DNA from: Trichoplax sp. H2
Lineage: Eukaryota; Placozoa; Uniplacotomia; Trichoplacea
DNA: 64,000 nucleotides
Direction: 5' to 3'
NCBI GenBank assembly: GCA_003344405.1
Contig: NOWV01000004.1
Location: forward strand, 434,001-498,000
Below the pieces are notes generated by a model. The model ran no database searches and was not told where the DNA came from. It was given only the letters and a program-made list of their open reading frames with translations. This document shows positions 12,738-36,759 of this stretch, piece by piece. Each line of letters begins with the position of its first letter. Position 1 is the first letter of the stretch. Position numbers and translations under genes: made by a program.

Positions 12738-13735
12738 GTTACTATATCATTATAATTAATTTAAAATCAACTATTTCTTTACATTCAAAGCGAAAAGCTT
12801 TCTTGTTTATAGAAGTGAAATCAAAATCTTTGTTGATTTGAAATGTAAAATTACATTTACTGGCCGTTAGAAAGATTATGTCTATTACAGTACACACGTA
12901 TTAGACTTGGGAATTATTTGATAGAGTTCCAGCATGTTACTCCAGTTTACCGTGTAAACCTAATAGTTCTGAATCTAAGATTCTTGAAAATTATTTCTGC
13001 TTATGAGTGTGATAACGCGGGTAAAGTTGACGCACTTTGCTTGTATGTACGGTAATCACAGTACAGTATTAAGCTTTATGCATTCAAATAACATTGTTGT
13101 GTCGTTGCTGTTCGAATGCAGATTTACCGTATGTAGTAACTGATATGGCACAATTTCAATGCTTGCAGTTCTAAATTATTTGATAAAAAGGTATACACGA
13201 ATTAGTATCTACTTTAATGTAAATATATATTCACTTACCGTCTTAGGCGTTATTTTGAGGAAAGAATTCTGTTAAATTTCAGAAATTAAATCAATTCAGT
13301 AGAAGTATTCTTTATTTTCATTCTATAATACTTTAATACATAGACGTTGTGAATGATTGATAATTCGACTAGGTTACTTTAACTTAATTTATATAAGGGA
13401 GGGAGATGCTCAAAACTTCAGGTTCACGTTTTGCTGCTAAAATTAAATTGGCTAAATGATTGAGAGTAGATAAACGTTTATTAGTTAACAGTTAAGTTTT
13501 AAGCCGACACAGAGATATGATCCAGCCTCGTTACCTATAGATAAGTGTAAATGTACGTCTACAATACAAGTATTTTATTCATTCGCAATATCCCACCTCA
13601 CCCCAGATACACACACTCAATAAAATCCGGTAAGTTTTATGTACTTTCTCAGAGTTTCTCAAGTTGGGGCTCTGAAAGCTGTTGTGTACTAAAAGAGTGA
13701 CAGCAGTACTCATACACGTTTTTTACTGCCGTACA

Positions 13736-14330
13736 TGTTATACTGTAGTGCAGTACTATATAGAGTTGTAATGTAACTTAGTATTGTGATTGTAGACTGT
13801 TAGCCATGTTTAGTATAATGTACGGTAACGTAACTTCTATATTTGTCCTAAGAGATATTTGGTAGCCATAACTATAGACTGTAGTGGTATTGATTCTATG
13901 CCAGAGTATAGATGACTATATGCAGTAAGGTGTTGCTTTACTAATAAGGTTATAGGTAAAAATAGAACTGTAAATCATATATTAGTATATGGTTATTTCA
14001 GTGTACTTTGGCTGGTGTGAATAATGTCTACATAAATACTATAGTCGTATCCATATCGGATTAATGTTGGTCCGCAATAGAATAGTGTTACTAAGAATAA
14101 TTTAACTATGTGTAAAATAAGGCAAAAGGTTGCCATGCGGATTGTAGCTGAGAATGCTAAGAAATGTATAAAAACATGCAACCTTAGATTATTCTGTTAG
14201 TTCGTTCTAGAAGTCTTTAGTAGTAGTATTCGGCTAGAGTAGAGCTGTGTGTAGTTAATCTTTGTATAAGATTCAATAAAACCCTTATTTTTCTAAAAAT
14301 TTGGAATTTCGTAATTGGTATATATCACAA
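13736..14330 (+). mobile_element. candidate solo LTR
   Basis: Starts TGTTA, carries a TATAAAA box at 14167-14173, and about 107 bases later AATAAA at 14274-14279, followed by an AT-rich tail ending near CACA. This is the U3-R-U5 order of an LTR. No second copy, primer-binding site or target duplication was established, so a plain promoter-like stretch is possible. Confidence 0.25.
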
Positions 14331-14827
14331 GAGTATCATAATTTATATACTGTACAGTGCGAAAATCGTATAGTTAAATTAACTAAAATATTATAACGAG
14401 AATGAGAATTTACTGTGTGTCTGTTAAGACTACCCAAAAGCAACATTTAAAATTTAATCAACCTATTATGTTATAGTGATCGGAATTGTAATAATCAGAT
14501 TGAGTCATATGCATATTAAATATACTCAGTACGAAGTGACAGCGATAATGTAAAGTAAAAAAGTGCAAGTACTGAGACTGTATACTGTACAGTACACGAA
14601 GTATAACGAGTGCGGTGGATCTAATAGTAATTTAGAATGACCAGCAGCATTAACATTTTGTACTGTATATTGTATCTCTTCTGATAAACGTGCAGTGCTT
14701 CGATGAACGGTACATGACTGGTGCAGTAACATGAGAACTATTAAAAGTAATTTACAACTAACGAATTTAAGGGAGAAATCAGCAATAATTATAGCTTTGA
14801 AGATGTACAAACACATGCAGAGAATAA

Positions 14828-14999
14828 GATTGTCGAATTAAATAAGACACACATCATAACAATCTATGTAATTGCAAATGGTAAATGGTTGAGAGAAATG
14901 GCGAAGACTGTAAGTACTGTACTATATGTATAAATAACTTACCGTTAAGCATGCATCTAGTGCAAAGGAATGAAATGGCACTCTTTTATTTTATAAATA
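14828..14999. repeat. duplicated block, copy 1 (left of gap)
   Basis: About 170 bases that recur almost identically at 15477-15643, directly after the run of Ns. The copies differ by a few substitutions and small gaps. Most likely two alleles or two overlapping contigs joined without merging. Confidence 0.85.
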
Positions 15000-15072
15000 C
15001 TAGTGCAAACTCCCGTCGCTTTACTGACGGTTTACGATAATGTGCTCATTTAACAGAGGTTCAGTAACTATC
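14994..15072. repeat. dispersed repeat, copy B
   Basis: Matches copy A at 9761-9866 with few changes but lacks about 31 bases before AGGTTCAGTAAC. It sits exactly where the two copies of the flanking duplicated block diverge, as expected if it belongs to an insertion in one haplotype. Confidence 0.85.
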
Positions 15073-15131
15073 AGATCGCTGACTAACGAACATTATCCTC
15101 TTAGAAATACTTTTTGTAATATGATATATAG

Positions 15132-15406
15132 CAATCAAAAATAACCGGGACAGGGGAACTATAGTAGGGTAACACTACGAATTGCAAGAGAGCAATAGAA
15201 CTAAGAGTACCTACTGATGTGTATCAATCACTTTTCAAATTTCGTTAAGTAACTTTCGTATTAGTATGTTTACCGAATAAGGATGGTTACTATATACAGT
15301 ATAGAAATCAAAAGTAATTGGGACAGGGGAACTACAGTAGGATAACACTACGAATTGCAAGAGAGCAATAGAACTAATAGTACCTACTGATGTGTATCAA
15401 TCACTT
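15132..15406. repeat. two-copy tandem repeat, 173-bp period
   Basis: Two blocks of about 105 bases (15132-15234 and 15305-15406) share GGGACAGGGGAACTA, AACACTACGAATTGCAAGAG and CTACTGATGTGTATCAATCA. The sequence between them is not conserved. Confidence 0.85.
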
Positions 15407-15456
15407 CTACCTTCTCAATAATATTTACATAAATCCTAGAGATCATTCATTTCTAT

Positions 15457-15476
15457 NNNNNNNNNNNNNNNNNNNN
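15457..15476. other. assembly gap (20 N)
   Basis: Exactly 20 undetermined bases. The sequence to the right begins at the first base of a block already seen at 14828, so the gap joins overlapping contigs or alleles and probably does not represent missing unique sequence. Confidence 0.95.
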
Positions 15477-15643
15477 GATTGTCGAATTAAATAAGACACA
15501 CATCATAACAGTCTATGTAATTGCAAATGGTAAATGGTTGAGAGAAATGGCGAAGACTGTAAGTACTATATTTATAAATAACTTACCGTTAAGCATGCAT
15601 CTAGTGCAAAGGAATGAAATGGTACTCTTTTATTTTATGAATA
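15477..15643. repeat. duplicated block, copy 2 (right of gap)
   Basis: Near-identical partner of 14828-14999; see that entry. Confidence 0.85.
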
Positions 15644-16987
15644 TGATAGAATGACAATGCAGTTTTTATTAAAAAATTTCATTTTAGTACTAGCTATACC
15701 CGCACTACCGTACTTTGCTTTGAATCATATCATTAAATTTATGAAGCACTAAATGCGCTGCTATTTCTCAATCAAGCAATCATACCGTCTAATGAATATT
15801 TTACAATATATCTAATCACTAATAATTTATAATTAATGAAGTATAATCCTTCACGAATCTGCTCAAGGCGCCCATTGATCTACTATAATCTATTCTGTTG
15901 AAGATTTCGCATAAAAGCAGCTTGGCAGAAACATTTAAAACCTAATTAACATGGCCTATTTATCTTAGGATATGGATACAGGCTAATACAATTTGTCTCA
16001 TTAAAGTTAGCGCTTGCTAGATACAACCTAGATCGATATCCCGATCGTTGGATGGCCTTATTGAATGTAAAATAACGACGATCACCAATTGTCAGTATGT
16101 TAATAATTAAATGTTCTATTCACTACTATAGAGCACTTTCTTAGCTCTCATTGTACTTAATACTATAAATTTTTTGTTGAATGATTCAACTGTTGATTAG
16201 TTAATTTGCAGAAACTTTAAAGTAACCGTAATTAAGTGATAACAATATCCAACAACATAGAATTTCGTAATTCTAATACCATATAGCCTAGTAATTAAGA
16301 TGTTTAACAGCTTTAATATATAAGAAACGAAACAACTTATTAGGATCGTTCGGAATACAACGTTTAATGGTAGTATTTTCTCTTTGGATTGACTCAAAAG
16401 TTTTGTAAATTCGCGGATTTGCGTTATAATTATTACGCAGTTAATGATTAAAAATTAAAAGCCACAGACACTGACTTTAGCAATTGCTGAGCTAGCTGAT
16501 AATTACAACATTAACAGTTGATTCGCTATAATAATTATAGCTACTCTGCTTAACTTCTCTTTGTGTATTGCATTTATGTGGCATAAACAAAGGTAATAAT
16601 GACTATGTTTGCATTAACTGTAATCAAGATCACTGAATGCATATACTTTACCTTTAATAAATTGGACCAATACAATAATTTATTATCTCAATACCTTAAA
16701 CAGATTCAGATTAAGACTCTTTAAAACGGTACAGTGGAGCTGGCTTAACAATGCAAGGCATTAAAATTAGAGCATAAAATAAACTTTAAAAGAATCGGCC
16801 TATACAAAAATATTATAAATCAAGCACTAGTAAAATCATTAGTAAATTAGAGACCCATTGTCTGTAATGAAGTTTCCACAAACTTCTTCTAAGAATCAAA
16901 CTATTAACGTGCATCAAATATATGGCTTTAAAAAGATCTTAATAAAATTATCGGTTATCAAATCAATAAAAAATTTTGCTTGCAAGA

Positions 16988-24380
<7,393 letters not shown>

Positions 24381-25230
24381 CTTCTTGATATCATTAACGT
24401 ATAGTAGTTACGATAAGAGCAGGCGAGGTATCCGCTATATCCGCTATAGTACAGTATCAACCAGACAAGGAAGGCACTTGATGCCTACTGGCTATTCCAG
24501 AGTGGCGAAATTAAATGGCATGATGGGTACCCTGAAAATATAAATTACGATTTGTACGTATTACATTAGATGAAACTCTTTTTAAGTTAATCGCATCCGC
24601 AGTACCAGAAGCCAAACGAATTCAAATAACAGTAAAGCTGAAGAAGGTTGTAGTTTATCAAACTACCCTGGATATACTGTACAGTATGGGTGTCAAAATC
24701 AAGAATGGATTAACCGTAAAATTAAAATTAACTGGAAAATTATTAAATTATTATTACTGCAGTGTGAATCTTTGATCAGTCAGGAGATTCAGAAATTGTA
24801 GTACTGTACTGTACTGTACAGTACTGTACTGTACTACGGTAAATATTCTACTGTACTGTACTGTACAGTACTGTACAGTCTACCCTACTATAATGTACTG
24901 TACTGTACTGTACATCACCGTAGACGCTACAGCGTAGAAGCATACTGTACACTGTACAGTACAGCACGATACAGTAGTGGTCCACTACCACTCTACAGTA
25001 CAGTACAGTTACTGTGTTCCGCGCTTTAAAAATGATGTACTGTACTGTACTGTACCATGTCCTGTCGCATCGATAATGATTTTAACGGTGTACGGTACTG
25101 TACTGTACTGTGCTGTACTGTACTGTACAGTTGATAGTACTGTACTCATATTTAGTTTTTAGTTTAGTTTTTATTCATTTTACAGTAATTCTGAATGTAA
25201 GTCGTTCCTTTATTTTGTTCATTTTGGACG
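24381..25230. promoter_or_regulatory. divergent intergenic region, phosphatase / MIA40
   Basis: An 850-base region between the two outward-facing ATGs, dominated by the densest GTAC array of the window (24797-25145). Shared-promoter function is inferred from orientation only. Confidence 0.5.
24797..25145. repeat. densest GTAC-type palindromic array
   Basis: Runs of GTACT repeated three to four times switch to AGTAC and back, at 24800-24835, 24851-24880, 24895-24915, 24945-25010, 25037-25060 and 25095-25145. Each switch point is the centre of an inverted repeat able to fold as a hairpin or cruciform. The array ends about 85 bases before the MIA40 ATG. Confidence 0.95.
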
Positions 25231-26349
25231 ATGTCGTACTGCAGAAAAGAAGGTATTTCACACTGATTTCTTTTCTTCTTAGAAATTATCTTGACAAGTA
25301 GCTTTTATGAATGAAATCTAAATCATGGCTATGTTTATACTGCGTTTTAATGTAAACTTTTACGGTTTTACGAGTAGTAATCTGAATCACCATTTGCAGT
25401 TAGCAAGCGCGTGCACACCTGCTGCTGTTCAGTCCAGCGTCTGTGCAGACCACTGCTGCAATATTTAGGGCAGTTACATTGAATCAATTTGCTTTAGATA
25501 GCATCTACGTGATTAAGTTCTCTTACGTTAAATTAAATTAAATTATAATTCAACTCTTAGAATTATACCATTACCTTTCTTACCTGTATAATAACTTAAT
25601 TATGCATTTTTGGCTGACCACATCAATGCGGTGCAGTACAGTACGCATATTAATGATACGGTACTCGTATTTTACAGTGTGTATACCAGTATAAAAGTAA
25701 TAATATTCTAAACATTATATTTATGTACGCATAAAAGTACGGTTTGCAACTTATTGGATATAATTCTTACAGTGTCCCTCTTATAAATATATAATTATGA
25801 TTAATTAATAATAGCATTACTTAGAATTTACTAAAGGCTTATGCCAATTTGATAGTCATAAAAATCAAAAGCGAATGAAATTATGTACATTGTAGCAAAT
25901 ACACGCGTATTGGAGCATGCTTGTCTTAATGGTAACAACGTATTATTTATTAATATGACTTTAGTTCTGTGACTAAGTCCTCGGTATTGAAGTATCGTTT
26001 ATTCTATTTACATACTTTGCTTTAAGAGAAAGACTATATAATATTTACTACTACTGAGGAGCTAACGTCACCCAGCCAAATAGAGAAAGTTTCTCCTGAT
26101 ACTGAAGATATTGATGGAATTATTACGCCAGAAGGTGACATCAATTGGGATTGTCCATGCCTAAATGGAATGGCTGATGGTCCATGTGCTGAAACATTCA
26201 AGAGTGCTTTTACATGTTTCTTCTACAGTGAAGCAGATCCAAAGGGATCAGATTGTATTGAACAGTTCAAATTGTTTAGCCAATGCACCATAGAATCTTC
26301 AGATTCAAGCAACTTGGAACACAATAAAGCTAATGATGATGTTAAGTAA
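25231..26349 (+). CDS. CHCHD4: MIA40 / CHCHD4 intermembrane-space oxidoreductase
   Basis: Disulfide relay receptor of the mitochondrial intermembrane space; it oxidises incoming small cysteine-motif proteins. Exon 1 (25231-25252) encodes only MSYCRKE plus one base, and exon 2 (26027-26349) the rest, 114 residues. The start matches human MSYCRQEGKDRIIF. The redox centre is C50-P51-C52 in INWDCPCLNGMADGPC. Twin CX9C motifs are C61/C71 and C84/C94, all six cysteines in place. The acidic C-terminal tail is shorter than the human one. There is no presequence, as expected for the animal form. The intron of 774 nt is long for this window. The identification is very secure; the tiny first exon is supported by its sequence match. 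Confidence 0.96.
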
Positions 26350-26381
26350 TGCCACAACAGTTGTGAAATGTCTTGCTGGCT

Positions 26382-26387
26382 AATAAA
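26382..26387 (+). terminator. poly(A) signal of MIA40
   Basis: AATAAA 33 bases after the CHCHD4 stop codon; fits a very short 3' UTR. Confidence 0.6.
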
Positions 26388-29154
26388 GATACCACATAAT
26401 ATAATGTAAAATAATTATACGAATTACAGCTCTCATAGTATCGATAGTCCAGTATGCGTAAAATAGAGAGCTAAAGGTAGCATAAAATGTTACTCTTTGT
26501 ATAATCTTGGTATAATCTTATTTGTTAAGCGGCTGAATTCCAAAGGTAGAAATTAATACGTAAGCCATCGGATCATGTACGTCATTTAATTGCAGAAAAT
26601 TGGGAGCAACTTCACCAGAGGAGCATATTCTAGAAACATTTCGTCTATGCACAGATTCTATTTTTAATAGTGGTATAGTGTACTGTTGTTTGAATATTTT
26701 ACATGCTGAAACTTTGCTAAATTCGCTTGTACACTTTTAAATATAATCAATTTATTGTACTGCTCCTCCCTACAACATACAATAATATCTCACTTAGCGC
26801 GGCATTTACAAAATAAGAATGATAGCCTAGCCGGCGATTATCTTTCCGAGATATTAGAGTATGTACAGTACTATATATAAATTGCTGAACTTATTCGAGA
26901 ATGTTACTAAACTAAAGCTACTCGCCGATTTATATAGATTGCAGTAATTTCAGCACAAAGAATATTATTTAGCATTTGCTGTCACTTGTGTGTTACTAAA
27001 CTTTCTTACAATAGCCTTTAGTGTGTTGAGAACTATGAATAATTTATTTTATGATTGAGTTAAATAATCGCTTTGTTACATCTGTATGTAACAGCTTTTT
27101 ATTTACTGTAAATTTTCTCGTTACGATCTTGAATGTAGAGAAACTAGATATCGTATAGCTATTACAGTAAAGTCGGCGGAAATCTCACTGCTGTTAATAC
27201 TAAAGTGATGGTATAATCAAATCAGAATATGCCTCCGAATAAGGTTCTGCACAGCATTTACATCAAAACTAGATTGCAGTAGGCAGAAATCGTAATTACT
27301 GCACCATAATACATTTTTTCAACTTACTTCATGTACGTTATATGAGAAATTACAGTATAATGTAGTAATAAATGACAGTTTATTAATTTGATTTAAAAAG
27401 GTCCAGCTTTGAAGTTAAAATCTAAGAAGCAAGCATTTAGATAACGCCTCACACTCAGAGCTAAAATTTATGGTCTTATCAGTTTTATACTGTATGATCC
27501 ACCGATATCCTCATAGAATTGTAGAACCTGAGAAATTAATAGTAAAATTTATTGTAGTATTTGATATACTATACGATTCTGTGCACGGTATTGAGCATTC
27601 AAATTATGATTAGTAGTTTCTCTGTGTCAGTTGCATCATGAAAGAGCCTCTTCTTAGCTAGCCATGTATTCATTGTATGCATATTAAATTTTCACAACCC
27701 AAAAGTCTAATAGCCTACTATTACTACCATACAGCTACTATTGTACAATATTCCCATCACAGCGGATACGGTAATCGGCACTTTTCCTGAATACAAGTAC
27801 ATATGTATTAACAAAATTCTGTTTAAGAAAGCTATAAATCTTTTCAAATTGTTAACTTCTAAATGAATTTATTAACTGCGCTCAATACGGTATTTAATCT
27901 TAAATTAACCGCTGTGCTTGCAAATAGAAGCATTTTCATAACTGTTGTGTTATAATACTGTACGTTTGCAATAGGCATATTGTCTCCATAGTACTCTACA
28001 GTACAGTATATTGCGTCTATCAGTACGTTGTAACCGGCGCACTACTGCGATCGCAAACTATACAGTATTACTGACTGTAATTGATCAGCTGGGTAACAGA
28101 TTTAGGGATAGGATATATGATAAAGTAATTCTTTAGCACTAAGAATGCATAACATACAGAGCTCCGGTACCTTCTTAATTAGATACTGTAGTTCCTTAAC
28201 ATATATGTTAAATCGTAATTTTTACATTTTAAAACTGCTATTGCCGCAAGTGAAAGTATAAGCTACTAAAGCAATCTTGATAATCATAATTTTTATACCA
28301 CAGAATATAGATAACCGAATAATGCTGTAATACGGTGTACATCATGTTATCAATTTCCCTTCTAGAAAAAGGCAGATATCCGAGATGCTAAAAGTATGTA
28401 TTTTACATATCGTAAATGTCTCTTTGTCATTTGAGGTATCAAAGTATACAGTACTACGGATGCCTTGACCTTGTGCAAGTGTTGAAGTGCATCTTAGCCA
28501 GTTGCGCTCCAGAGAAGCACAGTAAATACGCACGTACAACAACTTCAGTCAATTAAAAGACAATCAGAAAATGAATCTACGAGATAAACATTATACAATG
28601 AATATATTTGTGTAACAGAGCATATCTGAAATTAATCCAACGTTTACGTGCTTCATGCCTTGATGTTAATTTGCCTTATTAAACGAATTATACAGTTATG
28701 ATGTATTGTTTATTATATGAAACTGTCCTCTCAAATTTCAGGATTTAGTCACTTGTAAAAAGATTTTTGGCTAAACTTTCGTAATATTAGCAAGGACAAC
28801 TAATATTATCTTTTTTAGTATGTATATAATTTTCTACAAACGATATCGGTAAATAGAAGAGGTCCATTTAAACATGTACATTATAACGGTTAACCTTATT
28901 TCCATAATAAGAAAACTATAATTAAAATCGTGTTGGAGAAAATCCAATAATTATTAGCCGCATAAAAATAGTACGTCATCAAAGTTTCCTGTTACTACTT
29001 AAGTTATCCTGTAATAACTTAAATTAATACTACAGTACGCAGTAATACTGTAGGTTGTAATACCACTTTCAGAATACCGCAACATATACGAGTAAATGGT
29101 TATTGGAATGCAGTAGAACAATGTGGTATTCCAAGTTTTCTTTACATGATCTTA
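26388..29154. other. intergenic, MIA40 to SLC35C1 3' end
   Basis: AT-rich sequence with scattered TACAGTA/TACTGTA words and no dense GTAC array. The open frame at 28342-28542 (minus) has no splice or family support. I see no gene or RNA that I can support here. Confidence 0.5.
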
Positions 29155-32733
<3,579 letters not shown>

Positions 32734-32874
32734 CTTGGTTTCATACGAGCGGTAGCTTGTTCTTTAATACAATATAAAATAACTAAATTCAACAACTGCA
32801 CCTCTGTATCAACTATCCAAAAAGAAAGGAGTGCACGGTCAGTGGCAGAGACTTCGAAAAAACTTCATAAAGTT

Positions 32875-33045
32875 TACTACAGTACAGTACTGTATACCGA
32901 ACTGTACTGTAATGTACAGTACGGTACTGTACTCGATTGTCACACTCTTGACATTGAGGTACTGTACCGTACTGTACAGTACAGGACAATACTCTCTAAT
33001 AAGGGTCTCTACTGTACACTGTACAGTACAGTACAGTACCGTGCA
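32875..33045. repeat. GTAC-type palindromic array upstream of SLC35C1
   Basis: GTACAGTACTGTAC-like runs at 32877-32935, 32958-32985 and 33008-33042. Both strands read open for about 78 codons because the pentamer contains no stop in some frames; this is not a gene. Confidence 0.9.
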
Positions 33046-33381
33046 CATTGCCGGCGGATCGTATTTACTGTGCAATAGTGCGTATTTTCGTTCGATACCA
33101 TACTAAATGCTTAGCACGCTCCTGGATTTAAAGCACATAACTAGACAACGTAATGAGCTTGAGCCAGTACGACGATTTACATTGGATTCTCCATTCAATA
33201 CGAGCATTCGGAGCTTATAGAATGCTCGGTACTGAAGAAGAAAATGCTTCACTTATTTATATGTACAGTATACAGTATAACCATGCATAAACTCTGCCTA
33301 CTGCTGCCGTGTCGTCGAAATTAGTCTAAACCTAAAATCTAAAAAAATAAATAAATAAAACACTCCAAAAATAAAATTTAA

Positions 33382-33810
33382 TACTACTGTACTGTACAGT
33401 ACAGTATGTGCAATTGTACGTACAGTATGTACTCTACAGTACTAGTGTCGGGAAGCTGTACTGTACCGTGTGCGGCAGTCTGTGACGATGACTTAAAGCA
33501 GTTAAAGGTACAGTACTGTACAAGTGTACATACAGTATACTGTACTGTACTGTATAGTCAGAGGCTACTCGAGCGAGTAGTAGTCTCTGGTATAGTCTAC
33601 CATACAGTACTGTAGATGCGCTGATCTCATAAACGTGTACAGTACTGTACAGTAGTGTACTTTACATTGTACTGTACTGTACAGTACAGTGTACTCTACC
33701 TTACCACAGTACTGTACTGTATGTACTACTGCATTGTTCAGTACTGTAACGACTTGTCGCTTCGAGCAGAGTGAGTACTGTACAGTACAGTACAGTACAG
33801 TACAGTGTTG
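33382..33810. repeat. GTAC-type palindromic array, second block
   Basis: Runs at 33386-33440, 33505-33560, 33600-33720 and a clean run of TACAG pentamers at about 33778-33806. Further weak runs occur at 34005-34130. Strand switching is as in the other arrays. Confidence 0.9.
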
Positions 33811-33827
33811 TGCAGTGGAGTAAAAAA

Positions 33828-33975
33828 TGAACCCGAACACGATACAACCCGAGCAAATTGTTGATTTTCTAACCCGAAATAAGTGCAATCGCTACACAAA
33901 CACTGTATCACCACAGAAATTTTTAACCCGAATCCAGCCTTCGAGTCGGGTTTTGGGTTGACTTTGGACATCCCT
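33828..33975. repeat. ACCCGA-motif patch
   Basis: AACCCGAA-type motifs recur at 33830, 33848, 33870 and 33926, followed by the inverse form GTCGGGTTTTGGGTT near 33957. A weaker similar patch lies at about 43895-43935. Probably fragments of one dispersed element; its class is not recognised. Confidence 0.45.
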
Positions 33976-36759
33976 GGTACTAATAGAGTGGTAGTACGTA
34001 CGTAAACTGTACAGTACAGTGCTGTACACTGAGTGGTAATGTACAGTTACAGTACGTCAATAACATACATAAGAAACCACTAGTGCACATTTATGGCTCA
34101 TAGCTTTACAGTACTGTACTGTACTTTGGGTTCTCACCGCGGATCGGACTTAAAATGATTAAGAATAAAAAGTAATTGCAACCTCGTTATTTATAAACAA
34201 TACAACCTGACCCTTTTTCAGTAACATACGCAAAAGAGGTCAACTAATTATAGATATACACTATGTATAAACAATAATAAAGTTAATCTACAAAATTTTA
34301 CTTTTTATCTTTTCGCTGCCTTCCTGTCTGCTTCCTAGTAGGCGACGAATAAATTTGCGATTAAAAAGTAGGATAAAAAAATATGCCATACTATATTAGA
34401 CTATCTACAGTAAAACAAGTGAAATTCTATCCATAGCACATTAAAAAATACAGCTGATATAGATAAAATTTTATATCCGCAATCCTTTATTATTGGAAGC
34501 TTTTTCAAGTCTTAAATGCCAAAAAAAACTTTGTGACGTTAACTAATCGTAAATAAGGTCTGAAAAATTTATAGATTTTACTATCTGGCGTTGAAAGTAA
34601 ATGATCAACAGTTGAAATTTAATAGCCTTTGCAATCGAATAAATCATCTAGATTTATATAAATAAACCTACATAAAGATATTTCATGTTACAGCAATCCC
34701 TAGTTCCATTTATAGTAATGAAGATCGACGCTTAACAAGCATTGTAATTTTTAATCGATATAGGTTTCAAAAGTGGCTGATAAATATTGAACATTAAATA
34801 TCAATGCTGTGTTGAAATTTATATATATACAGTATAGTATAATAATTAAAATTCTTTTTATTACGCTTGTTATCAAGGCGTTGCTAATTCATTCAGGCAA
34901 TGTACTTAAATATTATCAGAATGGGATAATGATTAATTATCGATCTCCAGTCGATCTAATTTTATATAATTTTTATCAGTAGATGCGCACGTTACAAGTA
35001 TAAAAGATCAAAACTAGTAAGTTGTGATTTCATATTCATAGTCATACGACGATGTATACAAAGTTTAGTCTAAGATCACTGATAATATTACGGCAATCCT
35101 TTACTCTGGTTTTTATCCGGCTTAGACCACATGGCTCCCTTTTAAAATAGTAATTCAATCTATTCCGAATTGACAAAATCTAATGAAAATTCAGAATCTA
35201 AATAATTATAATTATTACTATGCCACATAATTTTCGCGCATTACATTAGAGATGTGCTGTGATACCTGTGATACTGTACAAGCCAACAGTTAATTCGTAA
35301 GCTTAACAAATCATGTTTTTGTAATGTCTACAGTCATGGAAAGCGTTTGAGAGCAATACTAAATATGCACCAATGTTCCTTTCCCTCACTTATGGGATTG
35401 GCCAGTTAAGGCACGGACTAGTTAAAAATTCGATTTACACAAAATAACATAATACGCGCTTTTAACCAAATCTGAATAATAAGTCAATTCTTCTCCAGCG
35501 CATTAAGACGTTAAGTTAACTCTTTTCGAAAGTTTAATGCCCGTTGCATAGAATAAAGGTCCCTTGAATAATTATAATCAAGTCATATTTTGAAAGTCTC
35601 ATACTAACATTAAGGCTTAGGATTCTTATCCTATCGTTAACTTTTATTCAAGTATTTTAGAGAAGTATTTTTAAAGAGAAAATGCACATCTTTGTTACGT
35701 AAAAACAAAGCCATTTAAATAAAGTGTACAGTATTTGAAAGTAGTTAAACTGATGCTGTTAAGAATTTATTCTTTACCCCGTTTCAGGTGTAAGATCAAG
35801 TCAATCAGGAACGTATTGTACAAATTTACAAATGAGGATAATTGTAATATATACCGTACCTCTAGAGTACTGCCTGTGATATCAGAGGACATAGTAGTGA
35901 TTACGATCTAAAAATTAAAATGGAAATGGCAAATCAAATTCTTAATATATATCGTTTGTTAAATTAAAACTATGAAAATGAGTTTACGAATAAATCTGAA
36001 CAAAAATCGTTCATTTTCTTATAAGGAAGTCCTTATAATTTTATGTATGATGTAGTTTATTATTTACTTAAATATCCATGGATCAACTGGTTTTGCGACA
36101 GAGTAAGTCGCTTATTGTAATTATCCCTACCCTATCTATGTAATTTATCCAGCTTATTTACAAATAATCTCAAATATATGGAGAGTTTAATGGATTAATT
36201 AAATAATACTCCTCGGAAGATAGCGGTCATTTACGTCCATGTTGTACAACATAATAGAACTTTGTAGTGCCTTATGCGTAAACAATGAAACTATCAATCA
36301 CTGACATTATCGCTTTGTAATTTGTAATTACTTGTTAAATTATCCAATCATCACATTTGAAAAAATAAATGATGCCATAAGTAAATTCTGGTTGGTCGTT
36401 GTCCTCTACGCCATAATGGAGGTGGGCGTTAACGTTATCCTTTAGAAATCTCCGACGCGATTCTAAAGATCCTTACGGTAGTTACCGATCATGTATTTTT
36501 TTATCATAAATCGTACCGAAACTTTCCATTATATTTCAAAGTCCTAATCCATACTTGAATTACTAAAAAGTTGAAAATAACTATCTACACCGTGAAATTT
36601 GGTTAATAGAACTTGTTCAGTTGTTTTTTTTACAGTTCGTTTAGCATCAACGATATTGATCTCTAGGTCTGAAAGTGATAAATTAAAATAAAAAAGCAAA
36701 AAATAAATGTAAAATACAGCTTTCTCCTAATAAAGTATGTCAGCAACTGAGGAAAAACA

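Larger units (their letters stand above)
12492..16987. other. repeat-bearing intergenic region with assembly gap
   Basis: No supported coding exon. It holds the ING3 3' UTR, an LTR-like segment (13736-14330), dispersed repeat copy B, a 173-bp-period repeat pair, a run of 20 Ns and a duplicated block on both sides of it. The rest, about 15650-16987, is plain AT-rich sequence. Confidence 0.6.
32734..36759. other. intergenic, SLC35C1 to LRIG
   Basis: The left part (32734-34130) is dominated by GTAC arrays and a short ACCCGA-motif patch. The right part (34131-36759) is AT-rich with no supported exon. Open frames overlapping the arrays encode Y-C-T-V-rich repeat peptides only. Confidence 0.55.

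Noticed and set aside
32831-33106. Long overlapping open frames on both strands (also 10545-10851, 24977-25301, 33406-33971)
   Set aside because: They are translations of GTACT/AGTAC repeats (Y-C-T-V-rich peptides), with no splice context and no conservation pattern.
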